This document shows positions 16,928-24,936 of a DNA stretch of 64,000 nucleotides, piece by piece. The notes under the pieces are model-generated. The model saw nothing but the letters and a program-made list of their open reading frames with translations. It did no database searches and was not told where the DNA came from. A program made the position numbers and the translations under genes. Numbering within the stretch: position 1 is the stretch's first letter; each line of letters begins with the position of its first letter. Source of the DNA: Novosphingobium sp. AAP83 (GTDB taxonomy: Bacteria; Pseudomonadota; Alphaproteobacteria; Sphingomonadales; Sphingomonadaceae); the NCBI RefSeq assembly GCF_001295795.1, contig NZ_LJHY01000012.1, positions 29,607 to 93,606 of the forward strand. Direction: 5' to 3'.

Positions 16928-18274
16928 TCAATCGCCTGCGATGCTCATGCCGTCCACGCGCAGTGTCGGCACATCAATCCCGCGAAAGATTTCCAGATCG
17001 TTGGCAGCGGTCAGCGCGGCGAACATATCGATCAGGTTGCCCGCAACGGTGAATTCCGCAATCGCTCCGGCCAGTTCGCCATTGACGATACGGAATCCGG
17101 AAGCACCCCGGCTGTAATCACCGGTCACACCATTGACGCCGTGGCCGATCAGCTCGGTCACATAAACGCCGTCGGCAATATCGGCCATCAGTTCTGCCGG
17201 GGCCAGCGTGCCTGCACAAAGCACGACATTGCTGGCCGTGACGTGGGGCGGGCCGGATGATCCGCGCGATGCGTGGCCGGTCGGATGGTTGCCAAGCTGG
17301 CGCGCGACGGCAGAATCCATAAGCCAGCCGGTGATCCGTCCGCCTTCCACCAAATTGCGCTGGCCCGTTGGCAGGCCCTCGCCATCGAACGGGCGCGAAC
17401 GCATGCCGCGCCGCACGTGGGGATTATCTGTGATGGTAATGCTGCTATCGAACAATTGCTGTTCATCGCGATCTAGCAGGAAACTGGCGCGCCGCGCGAT
17501 TGATGCGCCCGACATCGCGCCGATCAGATGGCCAATCAGCGAATTGCCCACGCGCGGATCGAACACCACCGGCACTTGCCCGCTCTTCACGCGTCCGGGG
17601 TTCAGCCGCGATACCGCGCGCTCCCCCGCCTCGCGCCCGATGTCGGCAGGGCCTTTCAGATCGGCCACATGGCGGGTGCTGCGCCAAGAATAATCGCGCT
17701 GCATCGTGCTGCCTTCGCCCGCAACCACGCTGGCCGAGATGCTATGGCTGGATGCGGCATAGCCTCCGGAAAAGCCGTGGCTGGTGGCCAGCGCAAACAA
17801 CCCGCGCCCCGCGCTTGCACCTGCGCCCTCGCTGTTGGTGACGCCCGCGATGCTGCGCGCGGCATCTTCGGCTTCTTCGGCAAGACGGCGCAGCTCTGCC
17901 GGGCTGCGCTCGGTCAGATCATCAAGATCAAGTTCGGGCGCGGCATCGCGCAGCAGCATATCTTCGGGCGCAAGTCCTGCAAATTTATCTGCGGGCGCCA
18001 AACGGGCCATCGCCACCGCGCGGCTGGCCAGTTCATCCAGCGCTGCATCGCCAAGATCGGTCGATCCGATAGAGGCAGAGGCACCACCTGCAAAGACGCG
18101 CAGGCCAATGTGTTCGGATTCAGACCGCTCGACATCTTCCAGCGCGCCAAGGCGCACTTGTACCGATTCGGAAGCACTGGCGACATAGATGGCGTCGCCT
18201 GCATCGGCCCCGGCGCGGCGCGCACGCTCGATCAGGGCTTCGCAGCGCTCCTGAGCTTCGGCGGGTGACAGCAT
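16928..18274 (-). CDS. pmbA: TldD/PmbA family protein, PmbA (TldE) subunit
   Basis: PmbA/TldE pairs with TldD in a heterodimeric metalloprotease that trims peptides such as modified microcins and CcdA. The 448-aa product has the family's N-terminal half (RSESEHIGLRVFAGGASASIGSTDL), the central DPRVGNSLIGHLIGAMSGASIARR block and the late GVYVTELIGHGVNGVTGDYSRGASGF motif. The HExxxH zinc site belongs to TldD and is not expected here. It stands alone, with no tldD in the window. Confidence 0.92.
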   Translation of the reverse strand: MLSPAEAQERCEALIERARRAGADAGDAIYVASASESVQVRLGALEDVERSESEHIGLRVFAGGASASIGSTDLGDAALDELASRAVAMARLAPADKFAGLAPEDMLLRDAAPELDLDDLTERSPAELRRLAEEAEDAARSIAGVTNSEGAGASAGRGLFALATSHGFSGGYAASSHSISASVVAGEGSTMQRDYSWRSTRHVADLKGPADIGREAGERAVSRLNPGRVKSGQVPVVFDPRVGNSLIGHLIGAMSGASIARRASFLLDRDEQQLFDSSITITDNPHVRRGMRSRPFDGEGLPTGQRNLVEGGRITGWLMDSAVARQLGNHPTGHASRGSSGPPHVTASNVVLCAGTLAPAELMADIADGVYVTELIGHGVNGVTGDYSRGASGFRIVNGELAGAIAEFTVAGNLIDMFAALTAANDLEIFRGIDVPTLRVDGMSIAGD

Positions 18275-18343
18275 GAACAGACCTTTCGCAAGCGTTTAGG
18301 CTGCGCGGTCTAGCGCCCGCTTGGGGCGGGGGCAATCATTGGA

Positions 18344-18727
18344 TCAGAACAGGACGCTGAGCAGCCTGAACAGACCGGTAATCACAAAAGGAAGAACTGC
18401 GGCGAGCAGCCAAACGCGCACTTGATCGCGGCGGAAAGCAGCCTTGAACCCTGGATTATGGGCTTGTTCGTCAGTCAGGTGTTCCCAGCGGCGTTCAAAA
18501 TTGCGGAACAGCGGAATGATCGCAGCCACCAGCACGACTAGCACGAAAAGCGGCAAGATTGATGCGCTTGTGCCCTGGATTTCGTGCATCGTCACAAAGA
18601 TTTGAAGGCCGGTATAGACCAGCAGACCATAAGCGACATTGTCGCTCATCTTCTTGCGCCAATCGAGCTTGTGCGCCCCGGCCGTTGGCTGGGCCGTTGG
18701 TTGTTCTGATTGGAGGGCCTTATCCAT
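18344..18727 (-). CDS. Small membrane protein, function unknown
   Basis: This 127-aa protein has three predicted membrane helices: VAYGLLVYTGLQIFVTM, ILPLFVLVVLVAAIIPLF and VWLLAAVLPFVITGLFRLL. Between the second and third is a cytosolic-looking basic stretch (RNFERRWEHLTDEQAHN). The start at 18727 is preceded by AGGAAG at good spacing, better than the longer in-frame ATG at 18778. It lies upstream of pmbA on the same strand. I do not recognise the family. Confidence 0.7.
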   Translation of the reverse strand: MDKALQSEQPTAQPTAGAHKLDWRKKMSDNVAYGLLVYTGLQIFVTMHEIQGTSASILPLFVLVVLVAAIIPLFRNFERRWEHLTDEQAHNPGFKAAFRRDQVRVWLLAAVLPFVITGLFRLLSVLF

Positions 18728-18949
18728 GGCGCTTCCTTGTGTTTGATCCTTATCCCACAACAGTAAATCATGCGTCACAATTCACTGCAAGGTTAATTCT
18801 GCGCTAACCTTCCCGGCTTAGGACATAGGGTGCCCCATGCATAAATCCTGCCAGTTTGCTTTTGGCGGGTTTGCGGCATGAAAACGAAGCGCTAATGAGT
18901 GTGGTCTGAGCCCGTAGAATAGCCTGTATCTTGCGAAAAGACTGAACCG

Positions 18950-19738
18950 ATGACCTTGACCCAAGACGCCCCAGTTGCTGTCCCAAGTGCTGCAAACGCC
19001 GCGCCGCCCATCCCGCAGGGCGGGCTTGAGGTCGTCTCGATCGCCAAGTCCTATGACAAACGCGCAGTCCTGAGCGATATCTCGCTGTCGGTCGGCAAGG
19101 GTGAAGTGCTGGGCCTGCTTGGCCCCAATGGCGCGGGCAAGACCACGTGCTTCTATTCGATCATGGGGCTGGTCCGCCCCGATTCGGGCCGTATCCTGCT
19201 GGATGGCGTCGATATCACCAAGCTGCCGATGTACCGCCGGTCGGTGCTGGGCCTTGGCTATTTGCCCCAGGAAACCTCGATTTTCCGGGGTATGACGGTT
19301 GAGCAGAATATCGCCACCGTGCTCGAGCTGATTGAACCGGACAAGGCGACGCGGGCGGCGGAGCTTGAGCGTCTGCTCGATGAATTCGGCCTGACGCGGC
19401 TGCGTTCCAGCGCGGCGATGGCATTATCGGGCGGGGAACGCCGCCGTTGCGAAATTGCCCGCGCGCTGGCAGCGCGGCCTTCGATCATCCTGCTCGATGA
19501 ACCGTTTGCCGGGATCGATCCGCTTTCCATCAGCGACATTCGCCATTTGGTGAAAGATCTGTCGGGCCGCGGGATTGGCGTTTTGATCACCGATCACAAC
19601 GTGCGTGAAACGCTCGACATCGTGGACCGCGCCTGCATCATCTATGGAGGGCAGGTACTGTTTGCGGGCAGCCCCGAAGCGCTGGTGGCCGATGCCAATG
19701 TGCGCCGCCTCTATCTTGGCGAGGGCTTTACGCTCTGA
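18950..19738 (+). CDS. lptB: LPS export ABC transporter ATP-binding protein LptB
   Basis: LptB is the ATPase of the LptB2FG complex that extracts lipopolysaccharide from the inner membrane. The 262-aa protein has Walker A (GPNGAGKTTCFYSIMGLV), the Q-loop in GYLPQETSIFRGMTVEQN, the ABC signature LSGGERRRCEIARAL, Walker B (SIILLDEPFAGIDP) and the switch His (ITDHNVRETLDI). It is 26 bp upstream of rpoN, the conserved proteobacterial order; lptA and lptC, normally just upstream, are not here. Confidence 0.95.
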   Translation: MTLTQDAPVAVPSAANAAPPIPQGGLEVVSIAKSYDKRAVLSDISLSVGKGEVLGLLGPNGAGKTTCFYSIMGLVRPDSGRILLDGVDITKLPMYRRSVLGLGYLPQETSIFRGMTVEQNIATVLELIEPDKATRAAELERLLDEFGLTRLRSSAAMALSGGERRRCEIARALAARPSIILLDEPFAGIDPLSISDIRHLVKDLSGRGIGVLITDHNVRETLDIVDRACIIYGGQVLFAGSPEALVADANVRRLYLGEGFTL

Positions 19739-19764
19739 TGCTGCGCCCGGGGGGGATTTAGATC

Positions 19765-21258
19765 ATGGCGCTCGGCCCAAGACTGGATCTTCGGCAATCG
19801 CAGTCACTGGTGATGACGCCGCAATTGCAGCAGGCGATCAAGCTGCTGGCGCTGTCGAACCTAGAGGTCGAGACGTTCATCGGCGAAGCGATGGACGCCA
19901 ACCCCTTGCTCGAAATCGGTGAAACTGCCCCACCCGAAGCGGTGGAGGCCATGCCCGAAGATCTGCGCCGCACCCACCTTGAAACCTCGCCTGTCGATCA
20001 ACTCGTCGCCGAAGGGCGCGTAGCAGAAGACCGCCCGCTCGATATCGATGTCAGCGCGCTCGACCGTGACCGGGACACAGGCGATGGAGGGTTGAGCGAT
20101 CTTTCCTCGGCCCGCGAGTTTACCAGCAGCGGCGGCGAAGGCCCCGATATTGACGAGCGTGGCGGGCTTGAGCGAACGCTCGCAGAACATCTCCACGCGC
20201 AAATCGGCGCAACCACATCCGATACCCAGATCCTGTTCATCGCACGCTGGCTGATCGACCAGATCGACGAGGCAGGCTATCTGACGATCCCGCTTAGCGA
20301 GGCCTGTACCGCGCTTGGCCTTGCCATGGCGGTGGTCGAACGCGCCTTGAGGCTGGTGCAGTCGCTCGATCCCACCGGTGTTGGCGCGCGCAATCTGGCC
20401 GAATGCATCGCACTTCAGGCCAAAGAAGCCGACCGTTACGACCCCTGCATGGCGCGGTTGATCGATAATCTGGAACTGTTGGCGCGCGGCGAAATCGCTC
20501 GGCTCAAGCGGCTTTGCCATGTCGATGACGAAGACTTTGCCGATATGCTGGCCGAATTGCGCAGCTATGATCCGCGCCCCGGCCTGCGCTTTGGCGGTGG
20601 CATGGGCGAGGCGGTGGTGCCCGATCTACTCATACGCGCGGGTAAGGATGGCGGCTGGGACATATCGATTAATCAGGCAACCCTGCCGCGTCTGATCGTC
20701 AACCGCAGCTATTATGTTGAAATGCGCGGAGCCTGCGTGTCCAAGGATGCCAAGGCGTGGCTGGGTGAGAAGCTGGCCGATGCCAACTGGCTGCTTAAAG
20801 CATTGGATCAGCGGCAGAAAACCATCCTGAAAGTGGCGGCTGAAATCGTCAAACAGCAGGACGGCTTCTTCCGGCATGGCGTGGCCCATCTTCGCCCGCT
20901 GACGCTCAAAACCGTGGCCGATGAGATCGCGATGCACGAATCCACCGTCAGCCGCGTCACCTCGAACAAGTACCTGCACTGTGATCGCGGGACGTTTGAA
21001 CTCAAATACTTCTTCACCTCGGGCGTGGGCTCTTCCGATGGCGAAGGCGCTTCGGCTGAGGCAGTGAAGGCCTCTATCCGCCAGTTGATCGATGCAGAAG
21101 ATCCCAAGGCGGTGCTATCGGACGATGCGCTGGTTGATCTGTTGAAAGCCAAAGGATTCGATCTGGCCCGCCGCACGGTGGCCAAATATCGAGAAGCTAT
21201 CGGCCTTGGCAGTTCGGTGCAGCGCCGCCGCCAGAAGACGCTGGCCGGAGTGCGCTGA
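19765..21258 (+). CDS. rpoN: RNA polymerase sigma-54 factor
   Basis: RpoN directs RNA polymerase to -24/-12 promoters that need activator ATPases. The 497-aa protein shows the Gln-rich activator-interacting N-terminus (LDLRQSQSLVMTPQLQQAIKLLALSN), the acidic region II, the core-binding domain, the helix-turn-helix (TLKTVADEIAMHESTVSRVTSNKYL) and a C-terminal RpoN box recognisable as RRTVAKYREAIGLGSSVQRR. It is probably co-transcribed with lptB. The usual downstream hpf and ptsN genes are missing; a convergent operon follows after 11 bp. Confidence 0.96.
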   Translation: MALGPRLDLRQSQSLVMTPQLQQAIKLLALSNLEVETFIGEAMDANPLLEIGETAPPEAVEAMPEDLRRTHLETSPVDQLVAEGRVAEDRPLDIDVSALDRDRDTGDGGLSDLSSAREFTSSGGEGPDIDERGGLERTLAEHLHAQIGATTSDTQILFIARWLIDQIDEAGYLTIPLSEACTALGLAMAVVERALRLVQSLDPTGVGARNLAECIALQAKEADRYDPCMARLIDNLELLARGEIARLKRLCHVDDEDFADMLAELRSYDPRPGLRFGGGMGEAVVPDLLIRAGKDGGWDISINQATLPRLIVNRSYYVEMRGACVSKDAKAWLGEKLADANWLLKALDQRQKTILKVAAEIVKQQDGFFRHGVAHLRPLTLKTVADEIAMHESTVSRVTSNKYLHCDRGTFELKYFFTSGVGSSDGEGASAEAVKASIRQLIDAEDPKAVLSDDALVDLLKAKGFDLARRTVAKYREAIGLGSSVQRRRQKTLAGVR

Positions 21259-21269
21259 GAATCAGTGCG

Positions 21270-22127
21270 TTAAGCTTGAGTTTGGGGCCGCTCTGCCAGC
21301 ATGTGCTGGATCATGCCTTGCAGATTGGCGTCATAGCGGGCGAGGACCTGATGATCTTCTGCCGTGTCCCAATGCGTGATCAGTTCGCGCCCGTTGAACC
21401 AATGCAGCGCAAATCCCGGCGCATCGGCAACGATCAGGTGGCGATGATCGGGCACATCAGGGTCAATTGCGCGCAGATCGAGCGCAACTTGTGGCGCGGT
21501 TGACGGACATGTGGCGACGACTGTGCCTTCCCACGCCGTTGTAATGGCGCGGTGGATGTGGCCGCAGACGACGCCCACCACATTGCTGCGGTTGCGCAAG
21601 CATTGGCCAAGCCGTTCGACCCAAGGTTCAGCCGGGTCGGTGTTCATCCACGGTATGCCGACCTCGACCGGCGGGTGGTGCTGCACGAGCAGGGTGGGCG
21701 CATCAACCGCTTCATCCAGCCGCGCGTTCAGCCAGTTAGCGCGCGCTTCGCAAAAGGCACCGCCATGGCGGCCTTCTTCGAGCGTATCGATCACGATGAT
21801 CCGTAGCGGTCCACCTTCGATGACATATTGCAGGAAGCCGCCGTCAAACGTGGCTTCGGGAAAGACATCGGCAAAAGTGCCGCGTTCGTCGTGATTGCCC
21901 ATTGCGTAATAGACGGGGAAGGGGATCACCGAAAACGCCTCGCGCAGGCGTTCATAACTGGGGCGGTCCCCCCGGTCGATCAAATCGCCTGTGGCCAGCA
22001 GCAAATCAGGGCGGGGCTCCATCGTCGCCAGGTGGTCCAGCACGCGGTCAAGCCGCTGCCGGTTGAATTCACCCGGGGAATCAGGTTCGAACCCCAGATG
22101 TATATCCGTAACCTGTGCAATCAGCAT
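21270..22127 (-). CDS. CpdA-like metallophosphoesterase (probable cyclic nucleotide phosphodiesterase)
   Basis: This calcineurin-like phosphoesterase (285 aa) has the full metal-binding set: DIHLG (motif 1), ATGDLIDRG (2), AMGNHDERG (3), LVQHHPPVEVG (4) and CGHIHRAI (5). This pattern and length match class III cAMP phosphodiesterases such as CpdA. ATG 22127 directly opens the domain. It is the last gene of a four-gene operon, starting 17 bp after a decaheme cytochrome gene. Because the first gene carries two cyclic-nucleotide-binding domains, I infer that this enzyme lowers the ligand level for that protein. A different phosphodiester substrate remains possible. Confidence 0.85.
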   Translation of the reverse strand: MLIAQVTDIHLGFEPDSPGEFNRQRLDRVLDHLATMEPRPDLLLATGDLIDRGDRPSYERLREAFSVIPFPVYYAMGNHDERGTFADVFPEATFDGGFLQYVIEGGPLRIIVIDTLEEGRHGGAFCEARANWLNARLDEAVDAPTLLVQHHPPVEVGIPWMNTDPAEPWVERLGQCLRNRSNVVGVVCGHIHRAITTAWEGTVVATCPSTAPQVALDLRAIDPDVPDHRHLIVADAPGFALHWFNGRELITHWDTAEDHQVLARYDANLQGMIQHMLAERPQTQA

Positions 22128-22144
22128 GGTTCCCCGCCAAAGCT

Positions 22145-24028
22145 TTAGTGCAGTTTGACCGGGAACCGCGGGCGATCCGCCACGGCCACAGTCTGCGCGA
22201 CATCTTTCTTCCGGTCTTTCTTTGGCGCCCACGGCGCGTCTGTATCCATGTGATAGGAATGACACATCGCGCAGGAAGAATCGACAGGGTCCTTTACTGA
22301 AGCCGTCGTAAGCTTCGCTCCATCTCCGCCGACATGGCAGGTGCGGCAGCCGCCTTTACCGTCAATCCCGGGCACGAGCAGATCACTGGCCTTGTTCGAT
22401 GTGGTCGCTTGCGTGTGGCAATCGGCGCAATCGCTTTTGTTGTGCGGCTTATGATCAAACCAGCCCTTTTGGTAATAGCGCGCGTTCTGCGCCACCTGTT
22501 GCACCGCAAAGCCGCCGCTGGCCGCAGTGCCGCCACGCGTTACCGTATGGCAATCATAGCACATCCCGCCGTTTGAGAAGACTTGCGCCACGGCCTGTTC
22601 GGCACGTGTCGGATAGAACCGCACGGCGCGCGCATAATCGGCAGCGGTTGAGCGCGCCGCAGCATCGCCGGGCACGCGGCGGGCAAGACCGGACAGGGTG
22701 GCCGGGCGCGCAGGCGCGCCGCCACGATAGAACGAGCGCAATTCTGCAACCACCTGCTCAGGTTCCCCATGGCGCAGCGTGCGGAAGGTGCCGCCGATCT
22801 GGTCGAAGCTGAGGGAGTGGCAGGACTGGCAAGAATCTTCCATCTCGACAGGCTCGAACCGCGTTCCGGTGGAATCGGACTGGTGGCAATCCTTGCAATC
22901 GAGCGCTTCGCTGCCCGTGAATTGGCCGGGCATGCGGCGGACCATCTGGGCAATGCCGTTGGTCTTTGACAGATGCTGGCCGTGGGTGAACTTCAACCCG
23001 TTGTTTTCCTGCAAGGAAGGCGACCAATCGGCGCGCGTGAACACAGGTTTGGCCCCGTTCATGCCGCTGATGATCATCGGCTTGAACTGGGGATGGGCCG
23101 TCCCGAAATCGGCGGCATCGGCGATCTTCGTATCGGGCAAGCGACCTTTCATCCCGTTGTGGCAATCGGCGCAGAATTTCTCCTGGGTGGCAGGCATAGC
23201 GCCCTCACCCTCATGTTCTGTGTGACAATCGACACATCTGCCTGCCGGACGGTTAAAAGCTGTCGCTACAACACGTTGCAGCGCGGCCATGCCGGTGGGG
23301 TCACCGCGCGCTTTCAACAGGCGCGATTTGTCGGCGATGTGATCGTGCGCGTCCTTGGTGTGGCATGTCAGGCAGGCGTTATCGGTCACGGCAACGAAGG
23401 CCTCGGTGTGGCACGCTTGGCAATCACCGCCGAGGTTTTTATGGGCCGCGCTCAAGGGGCCGGAGGACCACGTCTGGTCTGCATGAAAGCTATCGGGGCG
23501 GCGCGCCTTTTCTTGCATCGCCAAGGGTTTATACGTGACGTAGCTGTAGATCGGGAAGGCCAGAAACGCGATCAGGACCAGGATCGCAAAGCTCCACGCC
23601 GATATCCGCTTGCCCGGCAGCAGGCCTTTGAGCGTGTAGGCAGTGGTGACGTCCTTGTCTTCGGCGGAATCCGAAACGGCTTCCACCCGCCGCACGGTGA
23701 ACGTGGGCAAGCCCGTTTCACTATCGCGCGACAGGGTAATGCGGTGGCCGCCAAAGCCCAATTCGGCGCCGACAACCGGATCAAGCGTAGCTTGCGTGTT
23801 TGACCTGCCGTTCACGTCGAACGCCAGTTCGCCAACCGAGGTGATGGTCAGGCTGCCATCGGCGGCTTGTTTTACCCGGGCGTGGCGCGGATCAACCGCA
23901 AGGTCGGGCAGGTGAATGGCTGATGCCGCATCGCGGCCAATGATCAGTTCGGCACCCTCGATGGTCGAGGGACGCACGATCTCCTCACCACTGGATTTGA
24001 GCGCGATCTGGCGGACAAGAAAGCTCAT
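22145..24028 (-). CDS. FHA-domain membrane-anchored decaheme cytochrome c
   Basis: This 627-aa protein joins an N-terminal forkhead-associated domain (about residues 3-115, with IIGRDAASAIHL and DPRHARV), a single membrane helix (144-164) and a large C-terminal part with ten CxxCH heme c motifs: CQACH, CLTCH, CVDCH, CADCH, CKDCH, CQSCH, CYDCH, CADCH, CRTCH and CAMCH. The expected topology puts the FHA domain in the cytosol, where it could bind phospho-threonine, and the hemes in the periplasm. ATG 24028 directly opens the FHA domain and lies 7 bp after the previous stop. The fusion is unusual, and no partner kinase gene is in the window. Confidence 0.9.
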   Translation of the reverse strand: MSFLVRQIALKSSGEEIVRPSTIEGAELIIGRDAASAIHLPDLAVDPRHARVKQAADGSLTITSVGELAFDVNGRSNTQATLDPVVGAELGFGGHRITLSRDSETGLPTFTVRRVEAVSDSAEDKDVTTAYTLKGLLPGKRISAWSFAILVLIAFLAFPIYSYVTYKPLAMQEKARRPDSFHADQTWSSGPLSAAHKNLGGDCQACHTEAFVAVTDNACLTCHTKDAHDHIADKSRLLKARGDPTGMAALQRVVATAFNRPAGRCVDCHTEHEGEGAMPATQEKFCADCHNGMKGRLPDTKIADAADFGTAHPQFKPMIISGMNGAKPVFTRADWSPSLQENNGLKFTHGQHLSKTNGIAQMVRRMPGQFTGSEALDCKDCHQSDSTGTRFEPVEMEDSCQSCHSLSFDQIGGTFRTLRHGEPEQVVAELRSFYRGGAPARPATLSGLARRVPGDAAARSTAADYARAVRFYPTRAEQAVAQVFSNGGMCYDCHTVTRGGTAASGGFAVQQVAQNARYYQKGWFDHKPHNKSDCADCHTQATTSNKASDLLVPGIDGKGGCRTCHVGGDGAKLTTASVKDPVDSSCAMCHSYHMDTDAPWAPKKDRKKDVAQTVAVADRPRFPVKLH

Positions 24029-24035
24029 TGATCGC

Positions 24036-24932
24036 TCACCAGTAGAAGAAGACGCTGACGATATGGGCGGAGAGCGCCGCAATCAGCGCGAAGGTGACGG
24101 GCACGTGGATATAGAGCCATGCCTGCAACCATGATTTCAGTTTCAAATGTCGTCGCATCCGCCCGAGCATGGCCTCTTTGCGGGTGAGCAATGCATCGAC
24201 CTTGTCTGCCGGATCATCGCCCACACGCGGCTGATAGGTGCGGATGAGGCGCAATTCGGCAGCGGCATGGCGCGTGGCGCATTTGGGATAATTGCCGGTC
24301 ACGCGGTTCCAGAACGAGCCGGTGAACGCGTCCTCTTCGAGGCTGAGATTGACCAGAGCCGCGCTTTGCGGATCAAGCGTTTGGGCGGCGTCGTGAATCT
24401 GCCGGTCCAATGACCGGATCGCTTCGATCATCTGCTTTTCGGTAATCGCGCCTTCATCGTCATAGCGGTTGGCCGATAGCGCGCGCGGTGCGGTGGCATA
24501 GATCCAGATGCCGAAAATGCCCGTGGCAATCACCAACAGCATCAGCGCCCATGCCAGTGTGTGCACGTTCCAGCCAAAGTGAAAGCCAGAATGCAGCGTG
24601 CCGATCACGGTGAGGCACAGGCCGAGGTAAACATGCGCGCTGGTCCACGCCTTAAGGCTCCACCGTCCGGGTGTGATCGCGCGTTTGCGCATGCCCAGCA
24701 TGGTCAGCCACAAGATCAGCAGCGCGCCGATCGTACCCAAAGTATAGCCCAGCCAGCTTGATCCGAAGTGTTGGCCCGGGAGCGGTACGAAGATATAGAG
24801 CGCCATCAGGCCTAGCGCGATGGCGGCGGAAAGTTTGCCCCAGAACCCGTTGTTGTGGCGCAGGAAACCTTCGTGCGTGCTGGTGCGCGCGCGGCTGGCC
24901 CCGGTGCGCTTTTTGGGTGCGATGCTGGCCAC
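24036..24932 (-). CDS. Multi-pass membrane protein of the redox operon, possible b-type cytochrome
   Basis: This 298-aa protein has about five hydrophobic helices: LSAAIALGLMALYIFVPL, WLGYTLGTIGALLILWLTM, a histidine-bearing pair around AHVYLGLCLTVIGTLHSGFHFGWNVHTLAWALMLLVIA, and a C-terminal helix with two His (YIHVPVTFALIAALSAHIVSVFFYW). The helix-embedded histidines suggest heme b ligation and a role carrying electrons across the membrane; this is inference. The soluble middle (about 150-260) is charged and helical. It lies 4 bp after the oxidoreductase gene and 7 bp before the decaheme gene, so it probably links them. Confidence 0.7.
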   Translation of the reverse strand: MASIAPKKRTGASRARTSTHEGFLRHNNGFWGKLSAAIALGLMALYIFVPLPGQHFGSSWLGYTLGTIGALLILWLTMLGMRKRAITPGRWSLKAWTSAHVYLGLCLTVIGTLHSGFHFGWNVHTLAWALMLLVIATGIFGIWIYATAPRALSANRYDDEGAITEKQMIEAIRSLDRQIHDAAQTLDPQSAALVNLSLEEDAFTGSFWNRVTGNYPKCATRHAAAELRLIRTYQPRVGDDPADKVDALLTRKEAMLGRMRRHLKLKSWLQAWLYIHVPVTFALIAALSAHIVSVFFYW

Positions 24933-24936
24933 GGCC

